Source: Viridibacillus arvi (GTDB taxonomy: Bacteria; Bacillota; Bacilli; Bacillales_A; Planococcaceae). Taken from it: 64,000 bases of DNA. How positions within the stretch are numbered: the stretch's first letter is position 1; every line of letters starts with the position of its first letter. Shown in pieces: positions 28,214-40,795 of this stretch. The stretch is taken from positions 453,977-517,976 of the forward strand of contig NZ_LILB01000001.1 of NCBI RefSeq assembly GCF_001274945.1, written 5' to 3'. The notes below the pieces were generated by a model. That model ran no database searches. It was given only the letters and a program-made list of their open reading frames with translations, and had not been told where the DNA came from. Both the position numbers and the translations under genes were made by a program.

Positions 28214-28801
28214 TTAAAACACTTTGCGAGTTGCTTCATATTTCGTAATTTGTTCATCATATTGGAATGTTAAAGAAATCTCATCCCAGCCATTTAGTAG
28301 CATTTGTTTATAGTAAGGATCAATCGTAAAATTGTATACTTTACCATTTGCTGTTACAGTTTGAGCTTCTAAATTTACTTCTGTTTCAAGTGGTGAAGTT
28401 TCGCCTGTTGCAAGCAATTCTTCTACTTCAGAAATCGTTAACTTAATAGGTAAAATACCGTTTTTGAAACAGTTATTGTGGAAAATATCCGCAAAACTCG
28501 GTGCGATAACTACATTGAATCCGTAATCTAAAATCGCCCATGGTGCATGTTCACGTGATGATCCACATCCAAAGTTTTCATGCGCCACTAAAATTTTAGA
28601 GCCTTGATATTGTGGTTGATTTAAAACGAAATCTTCAATTGGTTGATCATTTTGATCGAAGCGCCAGTGGTAAAAAACAAATTGACCAAAACCTGTACGT
28701 TCGATGCGTTTTAAAAATTCTTTAGAAATAATTTGATCAGTATCAACATTTTTTCGGTTAAGTGGTGTTAGTACACTATTCACTACATTAATTGGTTCCA
28801 T
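28214..28801 (-). CDS. leuD: 3-isopropylmalate dehydratase small subunit
   Basis: Swivel-domain subunit of isopropylmalate isomerase, 195 residues, working with LeuC in leucine synthesis (2- to 3-isopropylmalate). The signature NFGCGSSREHAPWAILDYG is present, as is the N-terminal NVDTDQIISKEFL. It starts 14 bases after leuC and is the last gene of the branched-chain operon, ahead of a strong terminator. Confidence 0.97.
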   Translation of the reverse strand: MEPINVVNSVLTPLNRKNVDTDQIISKEFLKRIERTGFGQFVFYHWRFDQNDQPIEDFVLNQPQYQGSKILVAHENFGCGSSREHAPWAILDYGFNVVIAPSFADIFHNNCFKNGILPIKLTISEVEELLATGETSPLETEVNLEAQTVTANGKVYNFTIDPYYKQMLLNGWDEISLTFQYDEQITKYEATRKVF

Positions 28802-28815
28802 CCTCTACGCCTCCA

Positions 28816-30225
28816 TTACACAGGTACATTTAAAATTTCGCGAACATCTACGAAATGTCCAGCGATTGCGGCAGCTGCTGCCATTTGTGGGCTTACAAGA
28901 TGTGTACGAGAACCAGCACCTTGGCGCCCTTCGAAGTTACGATTAGATGTTGAAGCACATCTTTCTCCAGCTGGAACAACATCCTCGTTCATCGCAAGAC
29001 ACATACTGCATCCTGATTCACGCCATTCAAAGCCCGCCTCCAAGAAGATTTTATCTAAACCCTCTTCCTCTGCTTGCTTCTTAACTGTCACTGAACCTGG
29101 AACAACAATTGCTTTTACATTTTCACTTACTTTCTTACCTTCAATAACTGCTGCTGCAGAACGTAAATCATGTAGTCGTGAATTCGTACATGACCCAATG
29201 AATACATGTTGAATAGCAATATCAGTTAAAGGTGTACCCTCTTGTAAATCCATATATTGTAGTGCTTTTTTAAGTGCTTGTTTATCTGATTCATCTTCGA
29301 AATCAGCTGCATAAGGTACGTGAGTTGATATCCCTGATCCCATTGAAGGATTTGTACCCCAAGTGACAAATGGTTCGATTTCATTTGAATCGATTTCAAG
29401 AACACGATCATATGTAGCATCAGAATCCGAAGCTAATGATAGCCAATACTCAGTTGCTTCCTCGAATGCATCGCCTTGTGGAGCATAGTCACGACCTTTA
29501 ATATAATCAACAGTAATCTGATCCGGACTGATTAAGCCCGCTTTTGCACCTGCTTCAATTGACATATTACATATCGTCATACGTTCTTCCATCGATAATT
29601 GATGAATTGCATCGCCCGTAAATTCAACGATATGACCAGTTCCTACATCAATACCAAACTTCGCAATGATTGCTAAAATGATATCTTTTGCTGTTACGCC
29701 AAAGCCAAGTTCACCGTTTACACGAATTTCCATCGTTTTTGGTTTGTTTTGCCATAATGTTTGAGTTGATAATACATGTTCTACTTCACTTGTACCGATT
29801 CCAAATGCAATTGCACCAAATGCACCGTGAGTAGATGTATGTGAGTCACCACAAACGATAGTTTTACCTGGTTGTGTTAAACCAAGTTGAGGACCGATTA
29901 CGTGTACAATCCCTTGATCCGGATGTCCCATATCTGCTAATTTAACGCCAAATTCTGCACAGTTTTCAGCTAATGTGTTAATTTGTTTTTTAGCGATTGG
30001 GTCATTAATCGTCGTTAAATTCTTTGTCGGTACATTATGATCCATCGTTGCAAAGCATAGGTCAGGACGACGTACTTTACGATTGTTTAAACGAAGCCCT
30101 TCAAACGCTTGTGGAGATGTTACTTCGTGAATTAAATGCAAGTCGATATAAAGCAAATCTGGTTTCCCGTCCTCTTGATATACGACATGTTGATCCCATA
30201 CTTTTTCGATTATATTTTTCGCCAT
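28816..30225 (-). CDS. leuC: 3-isopropylmalate dehydratase large subunit
   Basis: Fe-S subunit of isopropylmalate isomerase, 469 residues, aconitase superfamily. Cluster cysteines lie in [14 protein letters not shown] and [39 protein letters not shown] is the second family hallmark. It starts 16 bases after leuB with AAAGGTG upstream and is followed by leuD. Confidence 0.98.
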   Translation of the reverse strand: MAKNIIEKVWDQHVVYQEDGKPDLLYIDLHLIHEVTSPQAFEGLRLNNRKVRRPDLCFATMDHNVPTKNLTTINDPIAKKQINTLAENCAEFGVKLADMGHPDQGIVHVIGPQLGLTQPGKTIVCGDSHTSTHGAFGAIAFGIGTSEVEHVLSTQTLWQNKPKTMEIRVNGELGFGVTAKDIILAIIAKFGIDVGTGHIVEFTGDAIHQLSMEERMTICNMSIEAGAKAGLISPDQITVDYIKGRDYAPQGDAFEEATEYWLSLASDSDATYDRVLEIDSNEIEPFVTWGTNPSMGSGISTHVPYAADFEDESDKQALKKALQYMDLQEGTPLTDIAIQHVFIGSCTNSRLHDLRSAAAVIEGKKVSENVKAIVVPGSVTVKKQAEEEGLDKIFLEAGFEWRESGCSMCLAMNEDVVPAGERCASTSNRNFEGRQGAGSRTHLVSPQMAAAAAIAGHFVDVREILNVPV

Positions 30226-30241
30226 ATAATATCACCTTTTC

Positions 30242-31342
30242 TTAGATATATGATGTCATAATGCTATCTGAAACGAAGCTAGTGTCTAGTTCATTGATGA
30301 CTTTTTCTGTCCACTCAGCTGTTGTTAATACGCGACTTCCTGGAGTTGCAAGATCTCCTGTGAAATAACCATCTTCGAATACTGCAGCTACAGCACGTTC
30401 AATTTCAGCAGCTTCTTCATTTAAGCCAAATGAATATTTCAACATCATCGCAACAGATAAAATCGTTGCAGCTGGGTTCGCAATGCCTAACCCTGCGATT
30501 TCTGGAGCTGAACCGTGGACAGGCTCATACAATCCAAAATTATCAGAACGAATACTAGCAGAAGGTAACACACCAAGTGAACCTGTAATTACTGAAGCTT
30601 CATCACTTAGAATATCTCCAAACATATTTTCCGTTACAACAACGTCATACGCTGCCGGGTTCGTTATTAATTTCATTGCAGTAGAATCAACTAAACTATG
30701 TTCTACTTCAACATCTGGATAACCAGCCTTCTTTTCATCCACAATTTGGCGCCATAGTCTTGAAGATTCAAGAACGTTTGCTTTATCAACAGACGTTAAT
30801 TTCCCTCTACGTACGCGCGCTAATTGGAAAGCACTATCAACGATACGTTCAATCTCAAATCGTGTGTACACTAATGTATCTAAAGCTGCTTTTTCTGTAC
30901 GTTGACGTGGTTCGCCAAAATATAAACCACCAGTTAATTCACGAACAATTAGTAAATCAACATCTTTCACAATATCTTCTTTTAGAGGAGAAGCTTTCAA
31001 TAGTGACGGAATTGCTTGCACAGGACGTAAGTTTGAGAATAAATCAAAATGCTTACGAATGCGAAGTAATCCTTTTTCTGGTCGCAATTCAGCTGGGTTT
31101 TGATCCCATTTAGGACCCCCAACTGCTCCAAGTAGAATTGCATCACTTTGTTCGCAAAGAGCAATTGTTTCTTGAGGTAACGGATCGTTATGTTGATCGA
31201 TTGCTGAGCCACCTATAGCACCATAAGCGATGTGGAATGTATGATGATATCTTTTACCGACTGATTGTAATACTGACACTGCCGAAGCAACAACTTCGGG
31301 GCCAATGCCATCACCCGGTAGTACTGTAATTTTCTTTTCCAT
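30242..31342 (-). CDS. leuB: 3-isopropylmalate dehydrogenase
   Basis: NAD-dependent oxidative decarboxylase of leucine synthesis, 366 residues. Landmarks are LPGDGIGPEV at the start, LLGAVGGPKWD, the substrate-binding Arg region LRPEKGLLRIRKHFDLFSN (in part), the NAD and metal segment TENMFGDILSDEAS and EPVHGSAPEIAGLGIANPAA. GGAGGAG precedes the ATG; 21 bases separate it from leuA. Confidence 0.98.
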   Translation of the reverse strand: MEKKITVLPGDGIGPEVVASAVSVLQSVGKRYHHTFHIAYGAIGGSAIDQHNDPLPQETIALCEQSDAILLGAVGGPKWDQNPAELRPEKGLLRIRKHFDLFSNLRPVQAIPSLLKASPLKEDIVKDVDLLIVRELTGGLYFGEPRQRTEKAALDTLVYTRFEIERIVDSAFQLARVRRGKLTSVDKANVLESSRLWRQIVDEKKAGYPDVEVEHSLVDSTAMKLITNPAAYDVVVTENMFGDILSDEASVITGSLGVLPSASIRSDNFGLYEPVHGSAPEIAGLGIANPAATILSVAMMLKYSFGLNEEAAEIERAVAAVFEDGYFTGDLATPGSRVLTTAEWTEKVINELDTSFVSDSIMTSYI

Positions 31343-31363
31343 AAAAACTCCTCCTCTATATGA

Positions 31364-33944
<2,581 letters not shown>

Positions 33945-33968
33945 TTAGTAGTTTTTTTGAAAAGCTTT

Positions 33969-34484
33969 TTATTGTAAAATCGAAAGTTGCGCTGTTGGTT
34001 TTACCTGTGCATCACGTACAAATGCTGTTACACCAGTACGTGTCAGCTCTTTAATACCATATGGTTGGATCAACTCAATGAATGCGTCAATTTTTTCTGG
34101 GTTACCGACGATTTGATAAGTTACAACATTTTTACCCATATCGATGATAGAACCACGGAAAGGTTCAACAATTGAGTTAATCTCCATGCGCAAATTCGGT
34201 GGAGCCACAATTTTAATTAGTGCAAGCTCACGTATAACAATTGATTTGTCAGTGATATCATTTACTTTGATCACATCAATTTGTTTTGAAAGCTGTTTGA
34301 CCAATTGTTCAATTTTGTTTTCATCTTCTACATGTACGATGAAAGTCATTTTAGAGATACCCGGTTGTTCTGTATGACCAACCGTGATACTTTCGATGTT
34401 AAACTGTCTTTTCATGAGTAAACCTGTAACGCGATTTAAGACACCACTTTGGTTAATCACAGTTACTGTAATAACTCTTTTCAT
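33969..34484 (-). CDS. ilvH: acetolactate synthase small (regulatory) subunit
   Basis: Regulatory subunit of 171 residues with an N-terminal ACT domain ([19 protein letters not shown]) that binds valine for feedback inhibition, and a C-terminal domain of the same family. It overlaps ilvB by four bases (ATGA), ensuring coupled production of the two subunits. Confidence 0.97.
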   Translation of the reverse strand: MKRVITVTVINQSGVLNRVTGLLMKRQFNIESITVGHTEQPGISKMTFIVHVEDENKIEQLVKQLSKQIDVIKVNDITDKSIVIRELALIKIVAPPNLRMEINSIVEPFRGSIIDMGKNVVTYQIVGNPEKIDAFIELIQPYGIKELTRTGVTAFVRDAQVKPTAQLSILQ

Positions 34485-36238
34485 CCTTTTTTCACCCCAA
34501 TCATTTCATCTAATCCTTTACCAGGTGCTACCATTGGATTAACAACTTCAAGTTGTTTTACACGACAATCGATTAGTACTGGCTCATCTGACAATAGTGC
34601 TTCAGTCAGTATATCTTCAGCCTCATGGATTGTATTAATGCGGTAACCCTTCACACCGTAAGCTTCAGCTAGTTTCACGAAATCTGGCTGAACTGGCATT
34701 AAAGAAGATGAATAACGCTCTTCATAGAACGTTTCTTGCCATTGACGAACCATCCCTAGACAGCTGTTATTTAAAATAACAATTTTCACTGGTAAGTTAA
34801 ATTCTTTCAATAAAGCAAGTTCTTGAGATGTCATTTGGAAGCCTGCATCACCTACAATAGAGATTACTCTTTGATCAGGTTTAGCAAATTGCGCTCCAAT
34901 TGCAGCTGGGAAACCAAAGCCCATTGTTCCAAGTCCGCCAGACGTTACCCAATTGTGGTCGGTTTTAAATTTGTAGTATTGTGCTGTCCACATTTGATGT
35001 TGCCCTACATCTGTTGTAACGATTGCTTCACCATTTGTAATACGATTAATTAGTTCCACAGCTTGTTGCGGATAAACTGTATCTGGCTCTTTTGCGTCAT
35101 ACCATAATGGGAATTCCGCTAAACATTCAGCCAAATACTCGTGCCAAAGCAACGTATCAGGTGTTTCAATCTCTTGCTTCAATAGCGCTTTTAATGCTTC
35201 TTTTGCATCTGCAACAATTGGAATATCAGTTGGAACGTTTTTGCCAATTTCGGCTGGGTCAATATCGATATGAATTATTTTCGCTTTTTGAGCGAACTTG
35301 CTTAGATCTCCTGTAAGACGGTCATCGAAGCGTGCCCCTATATTGATAAGTAAATCACAGTTACTAATCGCCATATTAGACGTAAATGTACCGTGCATTC
35401 CTGCCATCCCTAGGAAAAGCTCGTGTTCACCGTTAATACTGCCAAGTCCAAGCAAAGTATTCGTTACCGGAATATTGTGTTTTTCAGCAAATTCAGTTAA
35501 TTCAACTGATGCATCTGCAGCTAGAATTCCCGCACCAGCTAAGATCAAAGGTTGTTTTGCTTCACCGATTGCTTTCACAGCCTTTTGGATTTGCAAAAAG
35601 TTCGGATGCAATGTCGGCTGATAACCTGGTAAATCAATCGGAGCATTATCATCTACTTCTGATTCAAAGATCGTGTTTGCGATATCTTTTGGAATATCAA
35701 CCAGTACTGGTCCTTTACGACCAGTTGAAGCAATGTGGAATGCTTCCTTTACGATTCTTGGAATATCATTAATGTTCTTCACTTGATAATTATGCTTTGT
35801 AATCGGTTGTGTAATGCCAACAATATCAGCTTCTTGGAAAGCATCTGTCCCAACGACTGTTGTTGCAACTTGACCTGTAAATACCACAAGTGGAAGAGAA
35901 TCCATCATCGCATCTGTAATACCTGTGACAAGGTTTGTAGCTCCCGGTCCAGATGTAGCAATAACTACGCCTGCTTTGCCTGATACGCGAGCATAACCTT
36001 CTGCAGCGTGAATTGCTCCTTGCTCATGTCTGGCGAGTATATGTTTAATCGGGTCTTTGTATAGTGCGTCATATAATGGTAAGACAGCACCACCTGGATA
36101 TCCGAAAATAATTTCAACATTTTGTTTCTTTAACGATTCGATGAATAATGCAGCACCATTTTGTTGCTTTTTAATTTCTTGTTTGGCCTCTTCCGGTGCT
36201 GATTCTCTACTCTTTACTGGAACTTGTGCATTCATCAT
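34481..36238 (-). CDS. ilvB: acetolactate synthase large subunit
   Basis: ThDP-dependent catalytic subunit of about 585 residues making acetolactate and acetohydroxybutyrate. The catalytic Glu is in [17 protein letters not shown] and the ThDP-Mg motif runs from [16 protein letters not shown] to [12 protein letters not shown]. The frame extends to 36352, but the extra N-terminus is a translation of the T-box and its terminator hairpin, so it is not real. The start is one of two adjacent ATGs at 36238/36235 behind GGGAGGAG, opening [13 protein letters not shown]. First gene after the T-box. Confidence 0.97.
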   Translation of the reverse strand: MMNAQVPVKSRESAPEEAKQEIKKQQNGAALFIESLKKQNVEIIFGYPGGAVLPLYDALYKDPIKHILARHEQGAIHAAEGYARVSGKAGVVIATSGPGATNLVTGITDAMMDSLPLVVFTGQVATTVVGTDAFQEADIVGITQPITKHNYQVKNINDIPRIVKEAFHIASTGRKGPVLVDIPKDIANTIFESEVDDNAPIDLPGYQPTLHPNFLQIQKAVKAIGEAKQPLILAGAGILAADASVELTEFAEKHNIPVTNTLLGLGSINGEHELFLGMAGMHGTFTSNMAISNCDLLINIGARFDDRLTGDLSKFAQKAKIIHIDIDPAEIGKNVPTDIPIVADAKEALKALLKQEIETPDTLLWHEYLAECLAEFPLWYDAKEPDTVYPQQAVELINRITNGEAIVTTDVGQHQMWTAQYYKFKTDHNWVTSGGLGTMGFGFPAAIGAQFAKPDQRVISIVGDAGFQMTSQELALLKEFNLPVKIVILNNSCLGMVRQWQETFYEERYSSSLMPVQPDFVKLAEAYGVKGYRINTIHEAEDILTEALLSDEPVLIDCRVKQLEVVNPMVAPGKGLDEMIGVKKG

Positions 36239-36253
36239 ATAACTCCTCCCTAA

Positions 36254-36545
36254 ATTTTTATATAAAAAAAGCCCATTTCTCCGCACGCAAAGAAAACCTT
36301 TACGTAGGGATGAAAATAAGCTTTTCATGGTACCACCCTTGTTCATAGTCAAAAGACTACCTCTTGAATAGACGAATCTATTCTTTATCTAACGAGCGCA
36401 ATTGGTTGCGCCCGGGGTTACCTAATTACTTAAGTGTTTAGCAACCCACTCCGAGGGGATGTCGGATATAGTTGTATTACCGGCTCCCAGCACTACCGGC
36501 TCTCTGTGAATACTAAAATCTATAACCTTTAACCTCATCAACGAT
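36254..36545 (-). promoter_or_regulatory. T-box leader with attenuator, upstream of ilvB
   Basis: On the minus strand the conserved T-box AGGGTGGTACCATG is at 36326-36340, inside an antiterminator. The competing terminator (TACGTAAAG / CTTTGCGTG core stem, outer GGGC, seven T) is at 36264-36310. Upstream, the Stem I elements (AGAGAGCCGGTAG, GCTGGGAGCCGG, then TCGGAGTGGG) are recognisable. The specifier codon is not certain; ATC (Ile) in ACATCCCC is my best reading. Uncharged tRNA would allow transcription of ilvB to leuD. Confidence 0.92.
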
Positions 36546-36565
36546 TTCTATATTTGATTGTCAAA

Positions 36566-38233
36566 CTAAATTTTCATTACGCCACCCGTAGAAGCGCTCG
36601 TTACTAGCTTAGAATATCTTGCTAAGTAACCTTTTTTAATCTTTGGTTCAAAAGGTTTTAAGTTTTGCTTTCTTTCAGCTAAAATTTCAGCGGAAACTTG
36701 TAATTCTATCGAACGGTTTGTTAGATCAATAGATATTGTGTCACCATTCTCTACTAATGCAATCGGTCCACCATCAGCAGCTTCTGGAGAGATGTGCCCG
36801 ATTGAGATACCGCGTGATGCACCTGAGAAACGACCATCTGTAATAAGTGCTACCTCTTTACCTAGACCACGCCCCATAATAGCGGAAGTTGGTGCAAGCA
36901 TTTCAGGCATTCCCGGTCCGCCTTTAGGTCCTTCATAACGAATAACCACTACATGACCTGCTTGAACTGTACCATTATCGATGTTTTCTTGAGCTTCCTC
37001 TTGAGAATCAAAGACAATAGCTTCACCTGTGAACTCCTTGATAGAAGGATCAACAGCACCTACTTTAATAACAGCCCCTTCAGGAGCAATGTTACCGAAT
37101 AGTACTGATAAACCACCTACAGGACTATATGGATTATCTTTTGTACGTATGACATCTGTATTTGTAATTTCATACCCTGCTACATCTTCAGCAATTGTTT
37201 TACCTGTTATAGTGATTCGATCTTTATGAATGGCCCCATCAATTTTACAAAGCTCATTGACGATTGCACTAACACCACCTGCAAGATGAACATCATGCAT
37301 TGAATAATTTGAAGCTGGCATGATTTTCGATAAATATGGTACCCGTTCAGCAACCTTATTAATGTCTTCTATGTTGTAATCAATTTCTGCTTCATGAGCG
37401 ATTGCTAATGTATGTAAAACAGTATTAGTTGAACCTCCCATTGCCATATCAAGAGCAAAAGCATCATCGATTGTTTCTTTCGTAATGATATCGCGCGGCT
37501 TTACATCATCCTTAATCATCTGGACTAAATGTTTTGCAGCGTCTTTGATCAATTGATGACGTGCATCAGAAGTTGCTAAGATCGTACCGTTTCCTGGTAA
37601 AGCCATTCCTAGCATTTCCATAAGAGAGTTCATAGAGTTAGCAGTGAACATCCCTGAGCATGAACCACAAGTCGGACACGCGTTATCTTCAATATCCTTT
37701 AATTGCTCTGCAGTCATTTGACCACTTTTATAAGCACCAACGCCTTCAAATACAGAAGTTAATGAAAGTTGCTCTCCTGTAGAAGAAACACCTGCTTCCA
37801 TCGGGCCACCTGATACAAATACTGAAGGAACATTCGTACGAACTGCTGCCATCAACATGCCTGGTGTGATTTTGTCACAGTTTGGAATGTAGAATACACC
37901 ATCAAACCAGTGTGCATTAATAACTGTTTCTGCTGAATCTGCGATTAGTTCGCGGCTTGGTAATGAATAGCGCATTCCGATATGACCCATAGCAATCCCA
38001 TCATCTACACCGATTGTATTGAATTCGAATGGAATCCCGCCCGCTTCTCGAATGGCTTCTTTTACAACTTCTGCAAACTTTTGAAGATGAACATGACCTG
38101 GAATAATATCAATATAAGAATTACAAACTCCTATAAATGGTTTATCTAAATCTTTTGTTTTAACACCTGTTGCATATAGTAAACTTCTATGCGGAGCACG
38201 ATCGACTCCCTTTTTTATCATGTCACTTCTCAT
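36566..38233 (-). CDS. ilvD: dihydroxy-acid dehydratase
   Basis: Fe-S dehydratase of 555 residues producing 2-oxo acids for valine and isoleucine. Cluster ligands are in [16 protein letters not shown] and the [17 protein letters not shown] segment; [17 protein letters not shown] and [19 protein letters not shown] are family hallmarks. GAGGGGCG lies six bases before the ATG. It starts 15 bases after ilvE, and the T-box follows it, so it is outside tRNA-dependent attenuation unless transcribed from farther downstream. Confidence 0.98.
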   Translation of the reverse strand: MRSDMIKKGVDRAPHRSLLYATGVKTKDLDKPFIGVCNSYIDIIPGHVHLQKFAEVVKEAIREAGGIPFEFNTIGVDDGIAMGHIGMRYSLPSRELIADSAETVINAHWFDGVFYIPNCDKITPGMLMAAVRTNVPSVFVSGGPMEAGVSSTGEQLSLTSVFEGVGAYKSGQMTAEQLKDIEDNACPTCGSCSGMFTANSMNSLMEMLGMALPGNGTILATSDARHQLIKDAAKHLVQMIKDDVKPRDIITKETIDDAFALDMAMGGSTNTVLHTLAIAHEAEIDYNIEDINKVAERVPYLSKIMPASNYSMHDVHLAGGVSAIVNELCKIDGAIHKDRITITGKTIAEDVAGYEITNTDVIRTKDNPYSPVGGLSVLFGNIAPEGAVIKVGAVDPSIKEFTGEAIVFDSQEEAQENIDNGTVQAGHVVVIRYEGPKGGPGMPEMLAPTSAIMGRGLGKEVALITDGRFSGASRGISIGHISPEAADGGPIALVENGDTISIDLTNRSIELQVSAEILAERKQNLKPFEPKIKKGYLARYSKLVTSASTGGVMKI

Positions 38234-38248
38234 TTTAAACGCCCCTCA

Positions 38249-39148
38249 TTACACTACTGTAGTTTTTTCGTCGTATGCTTTCACGCCATCTTGTTCAACG
38301 ATTGCACGGAAACCCTCTAGAATGTCATTTGTCACTTTACCAGGAGTACCGTCGCCTATGACTCGGCCGTCTACCTTTACTACAGCGATTACTTCAACAG
38401 CTGTACCTGTTAAGAATACTTCATCAGCTACATATACATCATGTCTAGTAAACACACCTTCAATTGCTTCGTACCCTTTATTAGCAGCAACTTCTAAGAT
38501 CGCATTTCGCGTAATCCCTTCTAAAGCACCGATATAACCTGGAGGTGTGATTAATTTATTGTCTTTAATGATAAAGATATTATCGCTTGAACCTTCAGCT
38601 ACATAACCTTCACCATTCATCATTAACGCTTCAGAAACACCTGCTAAGTTAGCTTCTATTTTAACTAAAATATTATTCAAATAGTTTAATGTTTTCGTTT
38701 TTGGACTTAATACATCAGAACGGTTACGACGGCTTGAAGCTGAAACAATCTCAATACCAGTTTCGTAAAGCTCTGCTGGGAATAAAGCTAGTGGCTCAGC
38801 GATTACAATTACGCTTGCTTGCTTACAACTTCTAGGATCAATTCCTAAGTTTCCAACGCCACGTGAAACGATTAAACGGATATAAGCACTTTGTAGAGAA
38901 TTTACTTTTATTGTTTCTTTCACTACTTCAGTCATTTCTTCGATTGTGTATGGAATTTCTAGTAAAATGGATTTTGCTGATTCATAGAGTCTTACTAAGT
39001 GTTCTTCTAAACGAAAGATGTTTCCGTTATATGAACGAATACCTTCAAACACTCCGTCACCATATAAAAAGCCGTGATCATAAACTGATACTTTCGCATC
39101 TTCCTTCTTAACAAAATCTCCATCAAGATAAATTAACTGGTTTCCCAT
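38249..39148 (-). CDS. ilvE: branched-chain amino acid aminotransferase
   Basis: PLP fold type IV aminotransferase of 299 residues performing the final step of Val, Leu and Ile synthesis. It begins MGNQLIYLDGDFVKKED; the FLYGDGVFEGIRSYNG region is the classic N-terminal motif, the PLP lysine lies in SPKTKTLNYLNN, and EGSSDNIFI and GITRNAILE contact the cofactor phosphate. The ATG at 39148 is preferred; the longer frame to 39181 adds residues not found in the family. First gene of the operon. Confidence 0.96.
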   Translation of the reverse strand: MGNQLIYLDGDFVKKEDAKVSVYDHGFLYGDGVFEGIRSYNGNIFRLEEHLVRLYESAKSILLEIPYTIEEMTEVVKETIKVNSLQSAYIRLIVSRGVGNLGIDPRSCKQASVIVIAEPLALFPAELYETGIEIVSASSRRNRSDVLSPKTKTLNYLNNILVKIEANLAGVSEALMMNGEGYVAEGSSDNIFIIKDNKLITPPGYIGALEGITRNAILEVAANKGYEAIEGVFTRHDVYVADEVFLTGTAVEVIAVVKVDGRVIGDGTPGKVTNDILEGFRAIVEQDGVKAYDEKTTVV

Positions 39149-39222
39149 ACCTATCACTCTTTCTTTAAATAACATAGTCACGTTTTTGAATGTTGTCTCA
39201 AACGTTTTTTTAAATTGTTGCT

Positions 39223-39251
39223 ATCATAGTACGTATTTGAACCCACGTCAA
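39223..39251 (-). promoter_or_regulatory. sigma-A promoter of the ilv-leu operon
   Basis: Minus strand: TTGACG (39251-39246), exactly 17 bases, TATGAT (39228-39223), about 75 bases upstream of the ilvE start codon. Confidence 0.85.
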
Positions 39252-39354
39252 CCTTATTTTTTGAATTGTTTATCAATTTAAAATATTTAATTATTACTGT
39301 ATGCGTTTTCATTCCCTTTTAGTTTGGTTTTTGCTGATTTATGAACACTTTTTA

Positions 39355-39369
39355 AATTTTTTGAAAAAT
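39355..39369. promoter_or_regulatory. candidate CodY box upstream of ilvE
   Basis: AATTTTTTGAAAAAT matches 13 of 15 positions of the CodY consensus AATTTTCWGAAAATT. It lies about 105 bases upstream of the -35 box of the ilvE promoter. Known biology: CodY represses ilv-leu operons in Bacilli when GTP and branched-chain amino acids are high. In AT-rich DNA such a match can occur by chance. Confidence 0.45.
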
Positions 39370-39395
39370 TTATAAATTGTATTAATTTAGATATT

Positions 39396-39439
39396 AAAAT
39401 AGCCCCATCCCATTGAAATGTTACGAATGGAATGGAGCT
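39396..39439 (-). terminator. terminator after the lactone-oxidase-like gene
   Basis: AGCTCCATTCCATT, an 11-base loop, AATGGGATGGGGCT, then TATTTT on the minus strand. Confidence 0.8.
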
Positions 39440-39448
39440 AAGAAGATG

Positions 39449-40795
39449 TTACATTATTAGACTTTCGCACTCTACTTTTGTAAATAACGTCTTAAAATAA
39501 GCTGTCATGAAAACGTTATTTGGATCATATTTGTCACGTTGATCTAAAAATTTCGGTAAATTCGGATACAATTCTAGCATTCTTTCAGCAGATAATGCAT
39601 TTACTTTTCCAAAATGAGGTCGACCGTTATACTTCGTCATTAGATGTTGTACCCATCTAAAATAAGGCTTCTCATCCATTCCTTTATACATATGGAATGC
39701 TAAAAATGCTGATTCTACTCCTCCTGTTGGACTTAGATAGCCCATTTCACCTGCCGCCGTTCTGCATTCAATCGGAAAATGTACACGGAATGGATGTGAT
39801 AGTAACGTATAATGTATCTCTTCCATACATGCTTCAAAGTGTTCTAATGGTATCGCATATTCACTTTCTAAAAACTTAACATGACGGGGTGTTGGGAAAA
39901 TTTCGTAACTAAGTCCAGTTTTAACACCGTTTGGCACACTAGAAGCAGAAATTTTACTAACGAGCGCTGTTCTTTTTGGCTGTTTGCGGCACAGCTCTGA
40001 CATCAAATAAAACAAACCATTTTCTACAAATTGATTTTTAACGCTTTCAATGACTTTAGATGACTTTGATTGTTCAATTATCGGTATCATGTTCATCATT
40101 TTCACTTGCACTTTCTCACTACCTGGGAAGTAAAACCATTCTAAATGGCGATTCTCTCGTATCATTTGTGACCAATCCTGTAATGCCACTGGTAAAATAG
40201 CTTGTGTTGAAACACATTTCAAGCTATATAATGGCACTGTTTGAAGTGTCACTTGAACAAGTACTCCTAATAATCCTAATGATAGATGTAAGGAATTCGA
40301 CAATTCATCATCTGCCCTCTTATGTTCATGATATTCTCCTAGTCCGTCTACAAACCCCCATGCGATCACCTGATTTGAAATGGATCCTAGTGTGATGCCT
40401 GTACCATGTGTTCCAGTTGAAACAGCTCCTGCTATTGTTTGATCCTGAATATCCCCCATATTCTGAAGCGCTAGTCCATATTCCTTTAGCAACGGCCCAA
40501 TTTCATATAAATAGGTACCTGCCCATAAAGTTACTTCTCCTGATGCCTGATCGACATTGATTAATCCTCGCATATTGTGTAGAGATACAGCTATATCATC
40601 AGGCATTGCTACAGGGCTAAAAGAATGTCCAGCACCGGTTACTCGAAGCGTTTGCCCATTTTCACTCACTTTTTTTATTATTTGCGAAAGATGTTCAGTA
40701 GAAAGTGGCAATAAGGATCTAGTTGGTTTACTGACCACGTTGCCTGACCAATTTGTCCATTCTTTTTGATCAATCCAATCCTTTACAGAAAACAT
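39449..40795 (-). CDS. FAD-dependent sugar-1,4-lactone oxidase family protein
   Basis: VAO-fold flavoprotein of 448 residues similar to D-arabinono-/L-gulono-1,4-lactone oxidases and alditol oxidases. The N-terminal FAD domain contains RVTGAGHSFSPVA, where His57 is the residue that is covalently linked to FAD in the family, and GDIQDQTIAGAVSTGTHGTG. The C-terminal ALO domain ends with QRDKYDPNNVFMTAYF. The real substrate is unknown. It overlaps the PLP-dependent gene upstream by 13 bases. I recall this gene pairing from other Gram-positive genomes, pointing to a joint pathway. Confidence 0.88.
   Translation of the reverse strand: MFSVKDWIDQKEWTNWSGNVVSKPTRSLLPLSTEHLSQIIKKVSENGQTLRVTGAGHSFSPVAMPDDIAVSLHNMRGLINVDQASGEVTLWAGTYLYEIGPLLKEYGLALQNMGDIQDQTIAGAVSTGTHGTGITLGSISNQVIAWGFVDGLGEYHEHKRADDELSNSLHLSLGLLGVLVQVTLQTVPLYSLKCVSTQAILPVALQDWSQMIRENRHLEWFYFPGSEKVQVKMMNMIPIIEQSKSSKVIESVKNQFVENGLFYLMSELCRKQPKRTALVSKISASSVPNGVKTGLSYEIFPTPRHVKFLESEYAIPLEHFEACMEEIHYTLLSHPFRVHFPIECRTAAGEMGYLSPTGGVESAFLAFHMYKGMDEKPYFRWVQHLMTKYNGRPHFGKVNALSAERMLELYPNLPKFLDQRDKYDPNNVFMTAYFKTLFTKVECESLIM

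Noticed and set aside
36235-36352. N-terminal extension of ilvB by 38 residues
   Set aside because: The extension translates the T-box and terminator stem; a proper ribosome binding site lies before the ATGs at 36238/36235.
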